Below are positions 35,564 to 44,945 of a stretch of DNA of 64,000 bases, in pieces. Position numbers and translations under genes: made by a program. The stretch spans positions 1-64,000 of the forward strand of contig CALAMC010000020.1 of NCBI GenBank assembly GCA_937925655.1. The letters run 5' to 3'. How positions within the stretch are numbered: the first letter of the stretch is position 1; each line of letters opens with the position of its first letter. The notes under the pieces were generated by a model. The model saw only the letters and a program-made list of their open reading frames with translations, made no database searches and was not told the origin of the DNA. This stretch comes from an uncultured candidate division Zixibacteria bacterium. Its GTDB lineage: Bacteria; Zixibacteria; MSB-5A5; GN15; PGXB01.

Positions 35564-37573
35564 ATGGTTGGAACCTATGTCTGCCACGCGAGAATATTAA
35601 AACAAATCGCGGCTATGTTTGCGTTCGCAGTGGTTATTTTAATCGCCGCCTTGACCCGGGCCACCATCATTAACGTCCCCGGTGACCACCCGACCATCCA
35701 GGCGGCGATAGACGCCGCCGTGGATAATGACACCGTCCTGGTCGCTCCCGGACGTTACGTCGAAAATATCAATTATAATGGCAAGAACATCGCCATCACC
35801 AGCTATTTCATGTTCGACCGAAATACCGAATATATTTTTAATACCATTATCGACGGCAGCAATCAATCTCATCCGGATACAGGATCCACGGTAATTATAA
35901 AGGACAATGCCGGCCCGGCCGCACGCCTGCAGGGATTTACGATTACCGGAGGCACGGGCACTTTGTTCGAGTGGACCGCGGGGACATTTGACCGACAGGG
36001 AGGAGGAATAATGATTCACAGATCCTCCGCCATAATTCAGTACAATTATATTTATAATAATGAAGCCATCAATTCGAGCGGTATTTATGGAGCCGGCGGC
36101 GGCGGTATCGAAGGCAAGCACGGCAGTCCCCAGATTCTGAATAATATTATTGCATATAACCGTGGCCAATATGGTTGCGGCATCGGAATGGACTATTGCG
36201 CCGGCACCATCAGCAATAATGTCATTGCCTATAACTACGGCGGCGAACTATATGGCGGTGCCGGGATTCAGAAAAATGCCGGTGGAGCCACTCTTATTGA
36301 AAACAATACTATTGCCTACAACGTGTCCGGCTCACAGGGCGGGGGTATTAGAGTATTCAGCGCCAACCCGATCATACGCAATAACGTTATCTGGTACAAC
36401 GTGGCCCCCAGTTACCCGCAGGTTTATGGATATTATAATACGGAATACTGTAACGTCCAGGGCGGCGGAGTGACCGGAACCGGCAATATAAATGTGGAGC
36501 CGGGGCTTATCGGCGAATATTTATATCTTACCAATACCTCGTCGTGCATCGATGCCGGTAATCCGATGGTTTTTTACAATGACCCCGAAAACCCCGCCTC
36601 GAGCGGCAACGCCCTCTGGCCGGCCATGGGGACGCTGACCAGTGACATCGGAGCCTATGGCGGACCGGGGGGAGGCTTTACCTTTGAGCCCGTGTCTTTC
36701 GCGGCCGATACCATGGTTGGCTGGGCGCCGCTGGAAGTGGCCTTTACGCCCATATATGGTTATACCGTGAACGACTGGCTCTGGAATTTCCACGATGGGA
36801 CGACATCGACCCTCGAAACCCCGTCTCACGTCTTTGAAACCGGGGGACGCTACGATATTTCCTTGCAGGTCACGACTGATACCGGGACGAAATTCTGGCA
36901 GCGGTTAAATTACATAAACGTCATAGCGGACACATTAATGGGCTTTGATGCCGAAGCCCACCCCGGCGGCGATGTCGAGGTCGCCATCTATGTCCGCAAT
37001 AACCTCCCGCTTTATAAAATTAGAATACCGGTTGAATATAATACCGGCGATTTTGCCATGACTTTTGATTCGTTTTCGACAGCCGGGTGCCGAACGGCGG
37101 CCATGGATACTGTCAGGCATATTTTCGGCGATTTGTACGGACGACGGGACGTTTTTTCGATTTATAATTATAAAAGCACTTCGCCGGATCTGGAACCGGG
37201 TTACGGACCGGCCATAAAGCTGTATTATTCTATACCGGCCTCGGCCTCCGGGACGGTATCGCTTGAATTCGATGGTTTTATGTCATATACCCCCGTACTC
37301 AACAGCACAATTCTGGATTACAACCCTATCGTCCTTGGAACCACTGTATCCACGTCATATATTTGCGGCGACGCCTCCGGCGATGGAATCGTGAATCTAA
37401 TTGATATATTGTACCTGATTTCATATAAATACGATGTTCCTCCGGGACCGGAGCCGATACCATTTAATGCCGGCGACGTCAACGCCGATGGTGCGATAAA
37501 CCTGATCGATATATTATACTTAATAGATTACCTTTACAGCATCACACCTGGCCCGGAACCATTGTGCCCCTGA
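35564..37573 (+). CDS. Secreted beta-helix/PKD/cohesin-like protein with dockerin-like tail
   Basis: 669 residues. Signal peptide (about 1-33), then a right-handed beta-helix (about 38-350) opening IINVPGDHPTIQAAIDAA, as in NosD/pectate-lyase-like folds, with many NNxI and YN turns (SNNVIAYNYGG, ENNTIAYNVSG). Next a PKD domain (about 375-455, VNDWLWNFHDGTTSTLETP). A cohesin-like beta-sandwich (about 460-600, PGGDVEVAIYVRNN) follows. Two calcium-loop repeats end the protein (about 605-665, GDASGDGIVNLIDILYLI and GDVNADGAINLIDILYLI). Probably a surface or extracellular structural or polysaccharide-binding protein. No catalytic residues identified. AGGAG six bases before the ATG. Confidence 0.88.
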   Translation: MVGTYVCHARILKQIAAMFAFAVVILIAALTRATIINVPGDHPTIQAAIDAAVDNDTVLVAPGRYVENINYNGKNIAITSYFMFDRNTEYIFNTIIDGSNQSHPDTGSTVIIKDNAGPAARLQGFTITGGTGTLFEWTAGTFDRQGGGIMIHRSSAIIQYNYIYNNEAINSSGIYGAGGGGIEGKHGSPQILNNIIAYNRGQYGCGIGMDYCAGTISNNVIAYNYGGELYGGAGIQKNAGGATLIENNTIAYNVSGSQGGGIRVFSANPIIRNNVIWYNVAPSYPQVYGYYNTEYCNVQGGGVTGTGNINVEPGLIGEYLYLTNTSSCIDAGNPMVFYNDPENPASSGNALWPAMGTLTSDIGAYGGPGGGFTFEPVSFAADTMVGWAPLEVAFTPIYGYTVNDWLWNFHDGTTSTLETPSHVFETGGRYDISLQVTTDTGTKFWQRLNYINVIADTLMGFDAEAHPGGDVEVAIYVRNNLPLYKIRIPVEYNTGDFAMTFDSFSTAGCRTAAMDTVRHIFGDLYGRRDVFSIYNYKSTSPDLEPGYGPAIKLYYSIPASASGTVSLEFDGFMSYTPVLNSTILDYNPIVLGTTVSTSYICGDASGDGIVNLIDILYLISYKYDVPPGPEPIPFNAGDVNADGAINLIDILYLIDYLYSITPGPEPLCP

Positions 37574-37639
37574 TAATAGGACAATAATTTTATACTCTGC
37601 TCTGATTGTATTACTACCCGACCACGTTAGGGATCAATA

Positions 37640-38761
37640 TCAACCCGTTAGATTGCGGTCATGGGATTCTATCGCCTCTTCCGTTGATTGCTCATACTCG
37701 GCAACCAGGGTTGAAACGAGTTCCTTAACGGAGACAATCTCGCTGACCCGGTGGACATTGGCGCCGGCAAAGGCGAAACCGCTGCGGAAACGGCCTTGTT
37801 TGGCGCATATGAGCGCGTGCGCGATGCAATACGGGGAGTTTTTATAGTCACACGTCAGGATACAGTGGTATGGACACCGGTATGGTTTCTTTATTCCCTT
37901 TTCGACATCGTCGAGATATTGATTGCGAATCGCCCGCCCCGGCATTCCGACCGGGCTGTTAATAATGACAATGTCTTCCAGTTTGGCGTCGATATACGCC
38001 TGTTTGAACAGGATATCGGCATCGCATTCATGAGTGGCCACGAAACGCGTACCCATCTGAACGCCATCGGCACCCAGTTCCATAATTCCCCTTATATCCG
38101 CGCCGGTATAAATGCCGCCGGCTGCAATGACTGGAATGGATTTGCCATAACGGGTTGAGAAACTTCGGACGGTTTCAACTACCTCCGGTACCAGCTTTTC
38201 CAATGCATAGGCAGGATCGGATATCTGCTCCGGAGAAAAGCCGAGATGGCCGCCTGCCTTGGGACCTTCCACGACAACCGCATCGGGCAGATAATCATAC
38301 CTGTTGAGCCACCGCTTGCAGATCAGGCTGGCCGCTCTGCCGGAAGAGACGATCGGCACCAGTTTCGTATGTGCGTTTCGGTCAAGATACTGCGGCATTG
38401 TCATGGGCAGTCCGGCGCCGGAAAAAATTACATCGATCTCTTCTTCTATGGCAACGCGCATCAAATCGCCATAATTGGAGAGGGCCACCATGATATTAAG
38501 CCCCACTATGCCGCGCGTTAGCAGCCTGGCCTTGCGGATTTCGCGTTGCAGAGCGCGGGCATTGGCCCCCAGGTAATTGGTATAGAAATCGCTTTCATAC
38601 ATACCAATACCGGCAGCGGCGATGACGCCGATGCCACCCGCATTGGCCATGGCCGACGCCAGACCCGACAACGAAACACCGACACCCATGCCGCCCTGAA
38701 TGATGGGCAGTGGAGCGGTTTTATCGCCGATGATTAATGGCTTCAGTCTTGAAGATAGCAC
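37640..38761 (-). CDS. Nitronate monooxygenase/FabK-like flavoprotein
   Basis: 373-residue FMN-dependent TIM barrel of the 2-nitropropane dioxygenase family. Visible motifs: PIIQGGMGVGVSLSGLA at the N-terminus, GGIGVIAAAGIG, the catalytic-loop GPKAGGHLGF with its His, and the FMN phosphate site AAGGIYTGADI...GADGVQMGTRF. It ends with a cysteine-bearing segment (CPYHCILTC). Substrate may be nitronates or an enoyl compound; the two cannot be separated here. The start is a GTG with no clear ribosome site. Monocistronic. Confidence 0.88.
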   Translation of the reverse strand: MLSSRLKPLIIGDKTAPLPIIQGGMGVGVSLSGLASAMANAGGIGVIAAAGIGMYESDFYTNYLGANARALQREIRKARLLTRGIVGLNIMVALSNYGDLMRVAIEEEIDVIFSGAGLPMTMPQYLDRNAHTKLVPIVSSGRAASLICKRWLNRYDYLPDAVVVEGPKAGGHLGFSPEQISDPAYALEKLVPEVVETVRSFSTRYGKSIPVIAAGGIYTGADIRGIMELGADGVQMGTRFVATHECDADILFKQAYIDAKLEDIVIINSPVGMPGRAIRNQYLDDVEKGIKKPYRCPYHCILTCDYKNSPYCIAHALICAKQGRFRSGFAFAGANVHRVSEIVSVKELVSTLVAEYEQSTEEAIESHDRNLTG

Positions 38762-39392
38762 CGGCGGATGCCGCTTCCCATTAAAGACATGGCTGACCTT
38801 CTCTCATGCTATTGTGAAAGACCACCAGGCATTGGTGGCCAATCGGTTTTCTCGCGGGAAACGCCCGTAATCTTTCTGTCGATCGACTAAAAAACGCGAT
38901 ACGCCTTTCCAAATCGACCGTCAAAACTCATTCAAAAATAACCTCTGGATGAACGTCAATAAGCGCGTGAAAAAGGACCATTCTGCCCCTTCTTGGATTA
39001 TCTGTTTTTGCCATTAATGTCTTTCAAGTTTTTTCAAATTTAATAAATAAGCGCATTTAAGGCAAGGAATTCCACTGACAATCACAGCCGTGATGGCAAA
39101 GGTTCTTAATATTCGACTTGGCCGGGTATTCGCCCCGGTTATCCATTATGACTGGCTAAGTTATTGATTGCTTGTGGACTATCATGAGGGGCCTTTGTCC
39201 CAAAGCTGATTCGTGGATATTGCCTTTCGTCAAAATCTGTCATAAGCTGGGAGAATAACCGGAATCAAGACGGATGCGCGGGAATTTGTCTGCCCGGTGC
39301 TTTTTCTTCCATCGACATTTTCCTTGCACAATATTGTCCGGTTATTTACTTTTGGTATGGTTCGTCGGAATATTATCAGGGAGTGAAAAGCT
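38762..39392. other. 631-base region without a recognised gene
   Basis: Longest gene-free stretch in the window. It has one hairpin, CCACCA-GGCA-TTGGTGG (38823-38839), and an AT-rich section around 39010-39055. A 74-codon minus-strand frame at 39230-39454 overlaps the next gene antisense and has no coding look. I see no RNA family signature. It may contain promoters for both flanking genes or decayed sequence. Confidence 0.5.
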
Positions 39393-39965
39393 ATGAGATG
39401 CAAAATGTTAATGATGATTGTATTGGCGGGTGCCAGTATGATGGCTGCCGCCACTGAAGTAGAAGTTATCCCCTATGGTCCACCACCGTTACTAAACGGA
39501 CGGGAAAGCACAAATGAATGGCTTTACCCCTTTGTTATGGAATGGGGATGGAATGGTGTCTTGGTTCGCTTGAAACAGGACTCACACTTCGTTTACATCG
39601 GCGTTGTCGATCGGGATACTGTACATACTGGTCTGGATCTGTATCTTGATAATATGGCCGGCGAAATTATGATGCTTCATGTTTCATCGGCTCACGGCCA
39701 GAGGCGAATGGAAAATGGCGGCTGGGACGAAATAATTTATGGTCCGCCGGAATCATGGAGCTCCAACGTTATTGAAAGCATTTTTGAAAATGGCCAAATG
39801 AAATTCTTGTTTCCTGATGTTTTTGAATTTCAAATCAAAAAGGTGCTACTTCCATTGCGCACATTTAAGATAATGGCGCACTTAAAACGCCCCGACAAGA
39901 CGTTTCCGCCCAACTCCGATAGCCTTACATCGGATTATTGGTTTGAGGTGGAATTGTATCGGTAA
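39393..39965 (+). CDS. Secreted CBM9-like domain protein
   Basis: 190 residues: signal peptide (about 1-20, ending MMAAA), then one beta-sandwich resembling the family 9 carbohydrate-binding/DOMON-like fold. It has PPLLNGRESTNEWLYPF (the ligand-side start seen as 'IDGxxDEW' in the family), FVYIGVVDRDTVHTGLDLYLD, and a closing SDYWFEVELYR strand. No enzyme domain is attached. It might bind a sugar or heme-like ligand outside the cell. GGGAG lies about ten bases before the ATG. Neighbours give no clue. Confidence 0.75.
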   Translation: MRCKMLMMIVLAGASMMAAATEVEVIPYGPPPLLNGRESTNEWLYPFVMEWGWNGVLVRLKQDSHFVYIGVVDRDTVHTGLDLYLDNMAGEIMMLHVSSAHGQRRMENGGWDEIIYGPPESWSSNVIESIFENGQMKFLFPDVFEFQIKKVLLPLRTFKIMAHLKRPDKTFPPNSDSLTSDYWFEVELYR

Positions 39966-40000
39966 TGCATGCAATGGTGATGGCAGGTTCGAAGACTTCC

Positions 40001-40933
40001 CTATGCTCTGTAAACATCCGTACTAAGATATTTCAGGCCGGAATCAACCATGAGTGTGACAATGCTGGCGTCCGGCCCCAGGCGTTCGGCCACCCGGATG
40101 GCCGCAACGACATTGGCCCCCGACGACGTTCCCGCAAATAAACCCTCTTCGCGCGCCAGGCGCCGGGCCATGGCTTTGGCATCTTCAGTCTTTACTGGAA
40201 TTACTTCATCGATCAGAGACGGATCCCAGAGAGGAGGCGTATAGCCGATCCCGACCCCTTCGATTTTGTGCGGTCCCGCCGCCCCACCCGATAATACCGC
40301 CGATTCGGCCGGTTCCACAATTATTATTTTGATTCCGGGACGGTAACGCTTCAGCACCGTCGCCACACCCCTCGATGACGCCCCCGTGCCGACACAATGG
40401 ACGAAAGCATCGAATCTTCCTTCTAACTGGCTCCAGATTTCCTCGGCCAGGGGAAAGTAGCCTGAAATGCTATCAACGTTATAAAGTTGATTGGTCCAAT
40501 AAGTATGCGGTCTCTTGCTGATTTCGCGCGCGGTCTCAATCATATCCAATATCAGTTTCCTGGTCGTGAGACCCCCTTCACTCGGGACCAGCGTCAGTCC
40601 CGCCCCAAGGGCCGCCATATGTTTCAGCTTCTCCTGACTGAAAGCATCGGACGTGACGATATAAAGCTTGTATCCTTTGGCAACACAAATCAAGGCGAGC
40701 GAAATTCCCGTACTCCCGCCGGTGTACTCGACTATGGTATCACCAGGTTTGAGCCGGCCGTCTTCTTCGGCTCTGGCAATCATGGCCTGCGCCGTACGGT
40801 CCTTCATGCTTCCGGTTGGATTTTCCCATTCGAGTTTTACGAATATTTTCGCATATCCCGGTGGGACCACATTGCGCAGTTGTACTAATGATGTGTTTCC
40901 TATTGCCTTGAGTATATCAGAATCGAAACTCAT
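40001..40933 (-). CDS. Cysteine synthase family PLP enzyme
   Basis: 310 residues, fold type II PLP enzyme. The PLP lysine is in NPTGSMKDRTA and the substrate loop is EYTGGSTGISLA. The phosphate-binding glycine loop reads CVGTGASSRGVA where CysK has VGTGGTxxG. GLFAGTSSGANV and a C-terminal serine/cysteine region follow. It makes cysteine from O-acetyl- or O-phosphoserine and sulfide, or a related amino acid. The altered glycine loop leaves room for a cystathionine-synthase-like or other substrate. Single gene. Confidence 0.88.
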   Translation of the reverse strand: MSFDSDILKAIGNTSLVQLRNVVPPGYAKIFVKLEWENPTGSMKDRTAQAMIARAEEDGRLKPGDTIVEYTGGSTGISLALICVAKGYKLYIVTSDAFSQEKLKHMAALGAGLTLVPSEGGLTTRKLILDMIETAREISKRPHTYWTNQLYNVDSISGYFPLAEEIWSQLEGRFDAFVHCVGTGASSRGVATVLKRYRPGIKIIIVEPAESAVLSGGAAGPHKIEGVGIGYTPPLWDPSLIDEVIPVKTEDAKAMARRLAREEGLFAGTSSGANVVAAIRVAERLGPDASIVTLMVDSGLKYLSTDVYRA

Positions 40934-41009
40934 TTTATTGACTTATGTTTCAGGCTTTGACTATGGTCATGCGTCATCCCGTCATCTCGATGAGCCCCAC
41001 GGCCGTTCT

Positions 41010-44000
41010 TCATTGCGTTTTTGCCAATAGTTTCAGCATCTTTTCGATTTGATAGCCCGCCTGCTCGGCAACGGATAACAGGTGTTGAGCGTTCTTCTGA
41101 ACTTCGTCAAGATCGATTTCGCCGGGAGTATTATCGGCTTGAGTCGATATCCGATGCATACAAATGAGAGTAGCGGTCATTCGTTCGAGCCGCTCTTTGT
41201 TTAGCCAATATGAATTATTATAACTGTGCAATTGCAGATACTTCTGAATATTAACGTCCATCAAAGTCCGATGGAATGACTCACCGAGATCATCGCCATC
41301 CGTCAGTGTCAGCTGGTCAATATGGGTCAGCAATATGAGCACCAGTCGCGAATCCCAATAGGCTATGTCGCCATCCCCCAAAAGCTCATTGAAAGCGGCG
41401 TTAATAACTTTATGCAAAAGCCACTGGTCGAAACGAGTCGCGGCAATAACCGCAGGAGGCGTCCTGTCCGCGCTGTCCGCAAACTCGCCGAGGGCTTCAA
41501 GCATCAGCCATACAATGACAACATGGTCCTGTTCGGTGAGCAATGCCGGCCCGGATTCCGGCACCGGCGAGTCGGACACGAGGGGAATCTCTTGCCTGCC
41601 CGCGGCGGCACGAGTTGCGGCCAATGCCTCCAGCCTGGCACAGGATCGATGGATAATAGGCTTAAGGTCTATGGCGGTCCCGACGAAGTGATTGACCGAT
41701 TCGTAGAATTCAGTTATCGCCGTACAAAAGCGCTCGCGGGACCCCGGGTAATTGGACAGCAGTTCCCTTAACATGCCCGGATTTATCAGCACCCGGCAGG
41801 GTTTTAATATCGGCTCCAGTTGAAGCTCCCGATAGGCTTCATCGAGACTGAAAGTGCCGCCTCCGCCAAGGCGCTGTTCCAGCGCCCGCCAGGAACCGTC
41901 GGTATCGCGAATTTCCCTGAAATCAAGAAAGGCCTGATACTGGTATGCATATAGTTCGGCAAACAACCCCCCCTCGGCCAGTTGACGGGCGGGCCGGATA
42001 TACTCCAGCCCCGATTGATAATTGCGAAAGGCATAAAAACAGTTATCGTCGGTACTTAATCCCAACGCCTCGACCAGTGTCCGACGGACCAGCCTGGGTT
42101 TGTCGGCATCGCCGACGTTTATAGCCGTGGATGTGTGAATATATCCGCGCGTCGTATTATAGGCATTATTGTAAAGGACAATGGCCCGCTCATCTCCGGC
42201 TCGATTGGAATAGGCGAAGACGTTTTCATCTACCCACCCATCAGGCGTATTGAAGTCATAGAATGCAAAATTGGCCGCTCCGCTGAACAGGTAACGACGA
42301 CGCATGAGCGGAAATATCTGTGTCTCATGCCGACGCACCATTTCCTGGTCCACCGGTTCATTCCAATATGAGCGGCGATATTCCATGCCGTACTTTTCGG
42401 CAAAACCCTCAACCTGGCCATGGCCGAACATCGGCAGTCCCGGCATGGTTACCAGCATGACGGCCACACCATAATACTTATCACCGCGGCCGAATTGTTC
42501 CACTGCCGTAAGTTCGTCCGGATTATTCATGAAATTGACGAATCGCTTGAGAACCTCCGGGCTGAATTCCAGCACATTCCTTATGGTCGTCCGATACTTT
42601 GCATTATCCTCCATTTTCAGCATATTCATAAAGGCGCTGTTATAAACGCGGTGCACTCCCAGAGTGCGGACGAAATATCCCTCCATGAGCCAGAAGGCCT
42701 CCGCCAGAAGAAGCGTATCCGGCGCCTCCTTGGCGATTCGGTCAACCACCTCGCGCCAGAACTCCTTGGGTATCAGGGCATCGAATTGTGCCTTGGTCAT
42801 GCCGCGCTCGGCTCGCGAGGGAATCGCCCCGCCCTCGCCGGGCCGGGGAAACCAGAGCCGCTGGTAATGACGTTTGGCCAGGGTCATGGCCGCGTCGAAC
42901 CGGATGATCGGAAACTGACGGGCCACGTGCAAAATGGTTTGAATGACCGCTTCGCGCACCTCCGGCAAAAGAAAATTCAACTGGGCAGTGTCGTTCCACG
43001 GCATACTGGTACCGTCATTGCCGTGATAGATATACCTCGTGTCGCCGGTCCATTTGTCGATCCGCTTGAACACCACGGCGGCATCGCGATGTTGCCAGTA
43101 GCCGTCTTCAATTTGTATGCAGACCCTCGGATCCTCTGAAAGATCGACACCGGTATATTGGTACACCGGAAAGGGCGGGTAGTCCGCCTGCAAAAACCAC
43201 TGCGGGTGCTCAATAACCCACTTCGAATAAATCCCCGTATGATTCGGAACCATGTCGCTGGCCAGGCGGATGCCGCGTCGCCAGGCACGGTTCTTCAGAT
43301 CATTGAAAGATTTTTCTCCGCCAAGATCCTGTGCAATAACGTAATCATACAGCGAGTACGCCGATGATACCGCTTCGGGGTTGCCCATTATCTGCTTTAT
43401 TTTCTGTGAAGCCGAGGATCTTTCCCAAAGACCGATGAGCCAGAGCCCGTTGAATCCCCAGCCGGCCAGTCGGTCCAGTTCTTCGTCCGGGATATCACTC
43501 AACAGGCGAATGTCGCGTTGGTATTTTTGCGATAACTGATAAAGCCAGACATAAACACTTTTGGCAATCAGGACGACGTTCGACATCCAGTCGGCGTCAC
43601 GACTGAAAGCGGCCGGTTCGGAATAACCCGAATAGGTGTCGATATCGAAATGCAGGGCACTGATTTGCCCCGGACCCAGACCTCGAAGAGTATTCTCCTC
43701 TTCAAGAATATCAATTGCCAACAGCAACCGTTCAAGCAATTCGGGCGGAAGAAATTGAGCCCAATGCTGACGAATATAGGCAAGCTGTCCCGCGAGCGAA
43801 TCGGGACAGGCTCGTATCGGCTCAAAAAGACATTCAAAGAGCGTCAGGCCGACCGGTTGGAAAGGAGGTTGCGTCGCGAAATAATGCTCCAGACCCTGCA
43901 CCATGGACATGTAGGGTGATTCTCTTTCTAAATCGGTATCGTCGAAAAGTAAGCGGAAAGGACGAAACGCGGGATTCGCAATGGAGATAAACAGAAGCAT

Positions 44001-44489
44001 GATTTCGCGTACAACCGTGTCCGCCGTCGATGGAAACGATGTCGAATCGGCCAGGTATTCGTTCTCGCTCTGTTTGCCCCGGAGCACCGAAACGGGCGGA
44101 AAGAGCCTGACAAATGATACCGGCGGTCCGGTCACAGTGAATTGTCCGCGTTGTTGCGCGGTCCAGTTTATCCCGCGAGAAATTGTTCCGGGCTGTTCCT
44201 CATGGCAGTAAATTTCGATAATATAGCGGAACACATCGACCAGAATACTGACAGAGGCTAACTGCCCGGCATGCATCGGGTCGGGCAAGTGCGCGCTGTG
44301 AAGTCGCTTTATGTTTATGCGGTCGGCCAGCTGACGTAATTTGTAGATTTCGGAAGCTGGAGAGCCTTCCGACGACATATTCACAAGTGGCGCAAGTTCA
44401 AGCCAATCCAGTGCCCTTCGCGACAGATGAAACCCGAATTGGACATAATTCCGTAAAATTTTCGGCAGTGATGTTTTATTCTTGGTCAT
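41010..44489 (-). CDS. Very large GH13-family glycoside hydrolase/transferase
   Basis: 1,159 residues, roughly twice a usual alpha-amylase. The central TIM barrel (about 330-760) has all four GH13 regions: DMVPNH (I), IRFDAAM with the nucleophile Asp (II), LLAEAFW with the acid/base Glu (III) and FVNFMNNPDE (IV; the canonical His of NHD is Asn here). The first 300 residues and last 350 are helical and unrecognised. No signal peptide, so probably cytoplasmic and acting on glycogen, trehalose or a glucosyl donor. GH13 specificity cannot be told from these motifs. It stands alone. Confidence 0.85.
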   Translation of the reverse strand: MTKNKTSLPKILRNYVQFGFHLSRRALDWLELAPLVNMSSEGSPASEIYKLRQLADRINIKRLHSAHLPDPMHAGQLASVSILVDVFRYIIEIYCHEEQPGTISRGINWTAQQRGQFTVTGPPVSFVRLFPPVSVLRGKQSENEYLADSTSFPSTADTVVREIMLLFISIANPAFRPFRLLFDDTDLERESPYMSMVQGLEHYFATQPPFQPVGLTLFECLFEPIRACPDSLAGQLAYIRQHWAQFLPPELLERLLLAIDILEEENTLRGLGPGQISALHFDIDTYSGYSEPAAFSRDADWMSNVVLIAKSVYVWLYQLSQKYQRDIRLLSDIPDEELDRLAGWGFNGLWLIGLWERSSASQKIKQIMGNPEAVSSAYSLYDYVIAQDLGGEKSFNDLKNRAWRRGIRLASDMVPNHTGIYSKWVIEHPQWFLQADYPPFPVYQYTGVDLSEDPRVCIQIEDGYWQHRDAAVVFKRIDKWTGDTRYIYHGNDGTSMPWNDTAQLNFLLPEVREAVIQTILHVARQFPIIRFDAAMTLAKRHYQRLWFPRPGEGGAIPSRAERGMTKAQFDALIPKEFWREVVDRIAKEAPDTLLLAEAFWLMEGYFVRTLGVHRVYNSAFMNMLKMEDNAKYRTTIRNVLEFSPEVLKRFVNFMNNPDELTAVEQFGRGDKYYGVAVMLVTMPGLPMFGHGQVEGFAEKYGMEYRRSYWNEPVDQEMVRRHETQIFPLMRRRYLFSGAANFAFYDFNTPDGWVDENVFAYSNRAGDERAIVLYNNAYNTTRGYIHTSTAINVGDADKPRLVRRTLVEALGLSTDDNCFYAFRNYQSGLEYIRPARQLAEGGLFAELYAYQYQAFLDFREIRDTDGSWRALEQRLGGGGTFSLDEAYRELQLEPILKPCRVLINPGMLRELLSNYPGSRERFCTAITEFYESVNHFVGTAIDLKPIIHRSCARLEALAATRAAAGRQEIPLVSDSPVPESGPALLTEQDHVVIVWLMLEALGEFADSADRTPPAVIAATRFDQWLLHKVINAAFNELLGDGDIAYWDSRLVLILLTHIDQLTLTDGDDLGESFHRTLMDVNIQKYLQLHSYNNSYWLNKERLERMTATLICMHRISTQADNTPGEIDLDEVQKNAQHLLSVAEQAGYQIEKMLKLLAKTQ

Positions 44490-44785
44490 GAGGACACCGG
44501 AGACTGTTTGGTGTTAGCATTGTATCTCATTGGCTTTTAATTGGTTCCTCCGCTCGAATGCTGGTCAATGGTCATTCCGGACATATTTTCAAATCCAACT
44601 TTTATATCTCAAGTAAGTTAGTCTTATAACGGAACTTGTCAAGATAATATGCTTTTTGGCAACTGGGGGATGATTTGTCGCAGAGACTGACCCTCGAAGG
44701 TAACTTTCGACTGGAGCCTGCCCCGCATCACGGGAGGTTATCAGTCCGAAACCCCAAGACACACTTCAGAAATCCAGAAGTTTTT

Positions 44786-44862
<77 letters not shown>

Positions 44863-44874
44863 ATCAGATTTCCC

Positions 44875-44902
44875 AATATATCAATCCCAAGCCCAATGTC
44901 AA
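44875..44902 (-). promoter_or_regulatory. Promoter of the initiator tRNA
   Basis: On the minus strand TTGACA (44902-44897), a 16-base spacer and TATATT (44880-44875) lie just upstream of the tRNA 5' end, leaving about six bases of leader. Confidence 0.7.
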
Positions 44903-44945
44903 GACAATAGAGAAAAAATGATAACCCGTTGGAAACAAACAGATT

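Noticed and set aside
39230..39454. 74-codon minus-strand frame before the CBM9-like gene
   Set aside because: Overlaps the start of the plus-strand gene, has no ribosome site and no conserved feature.
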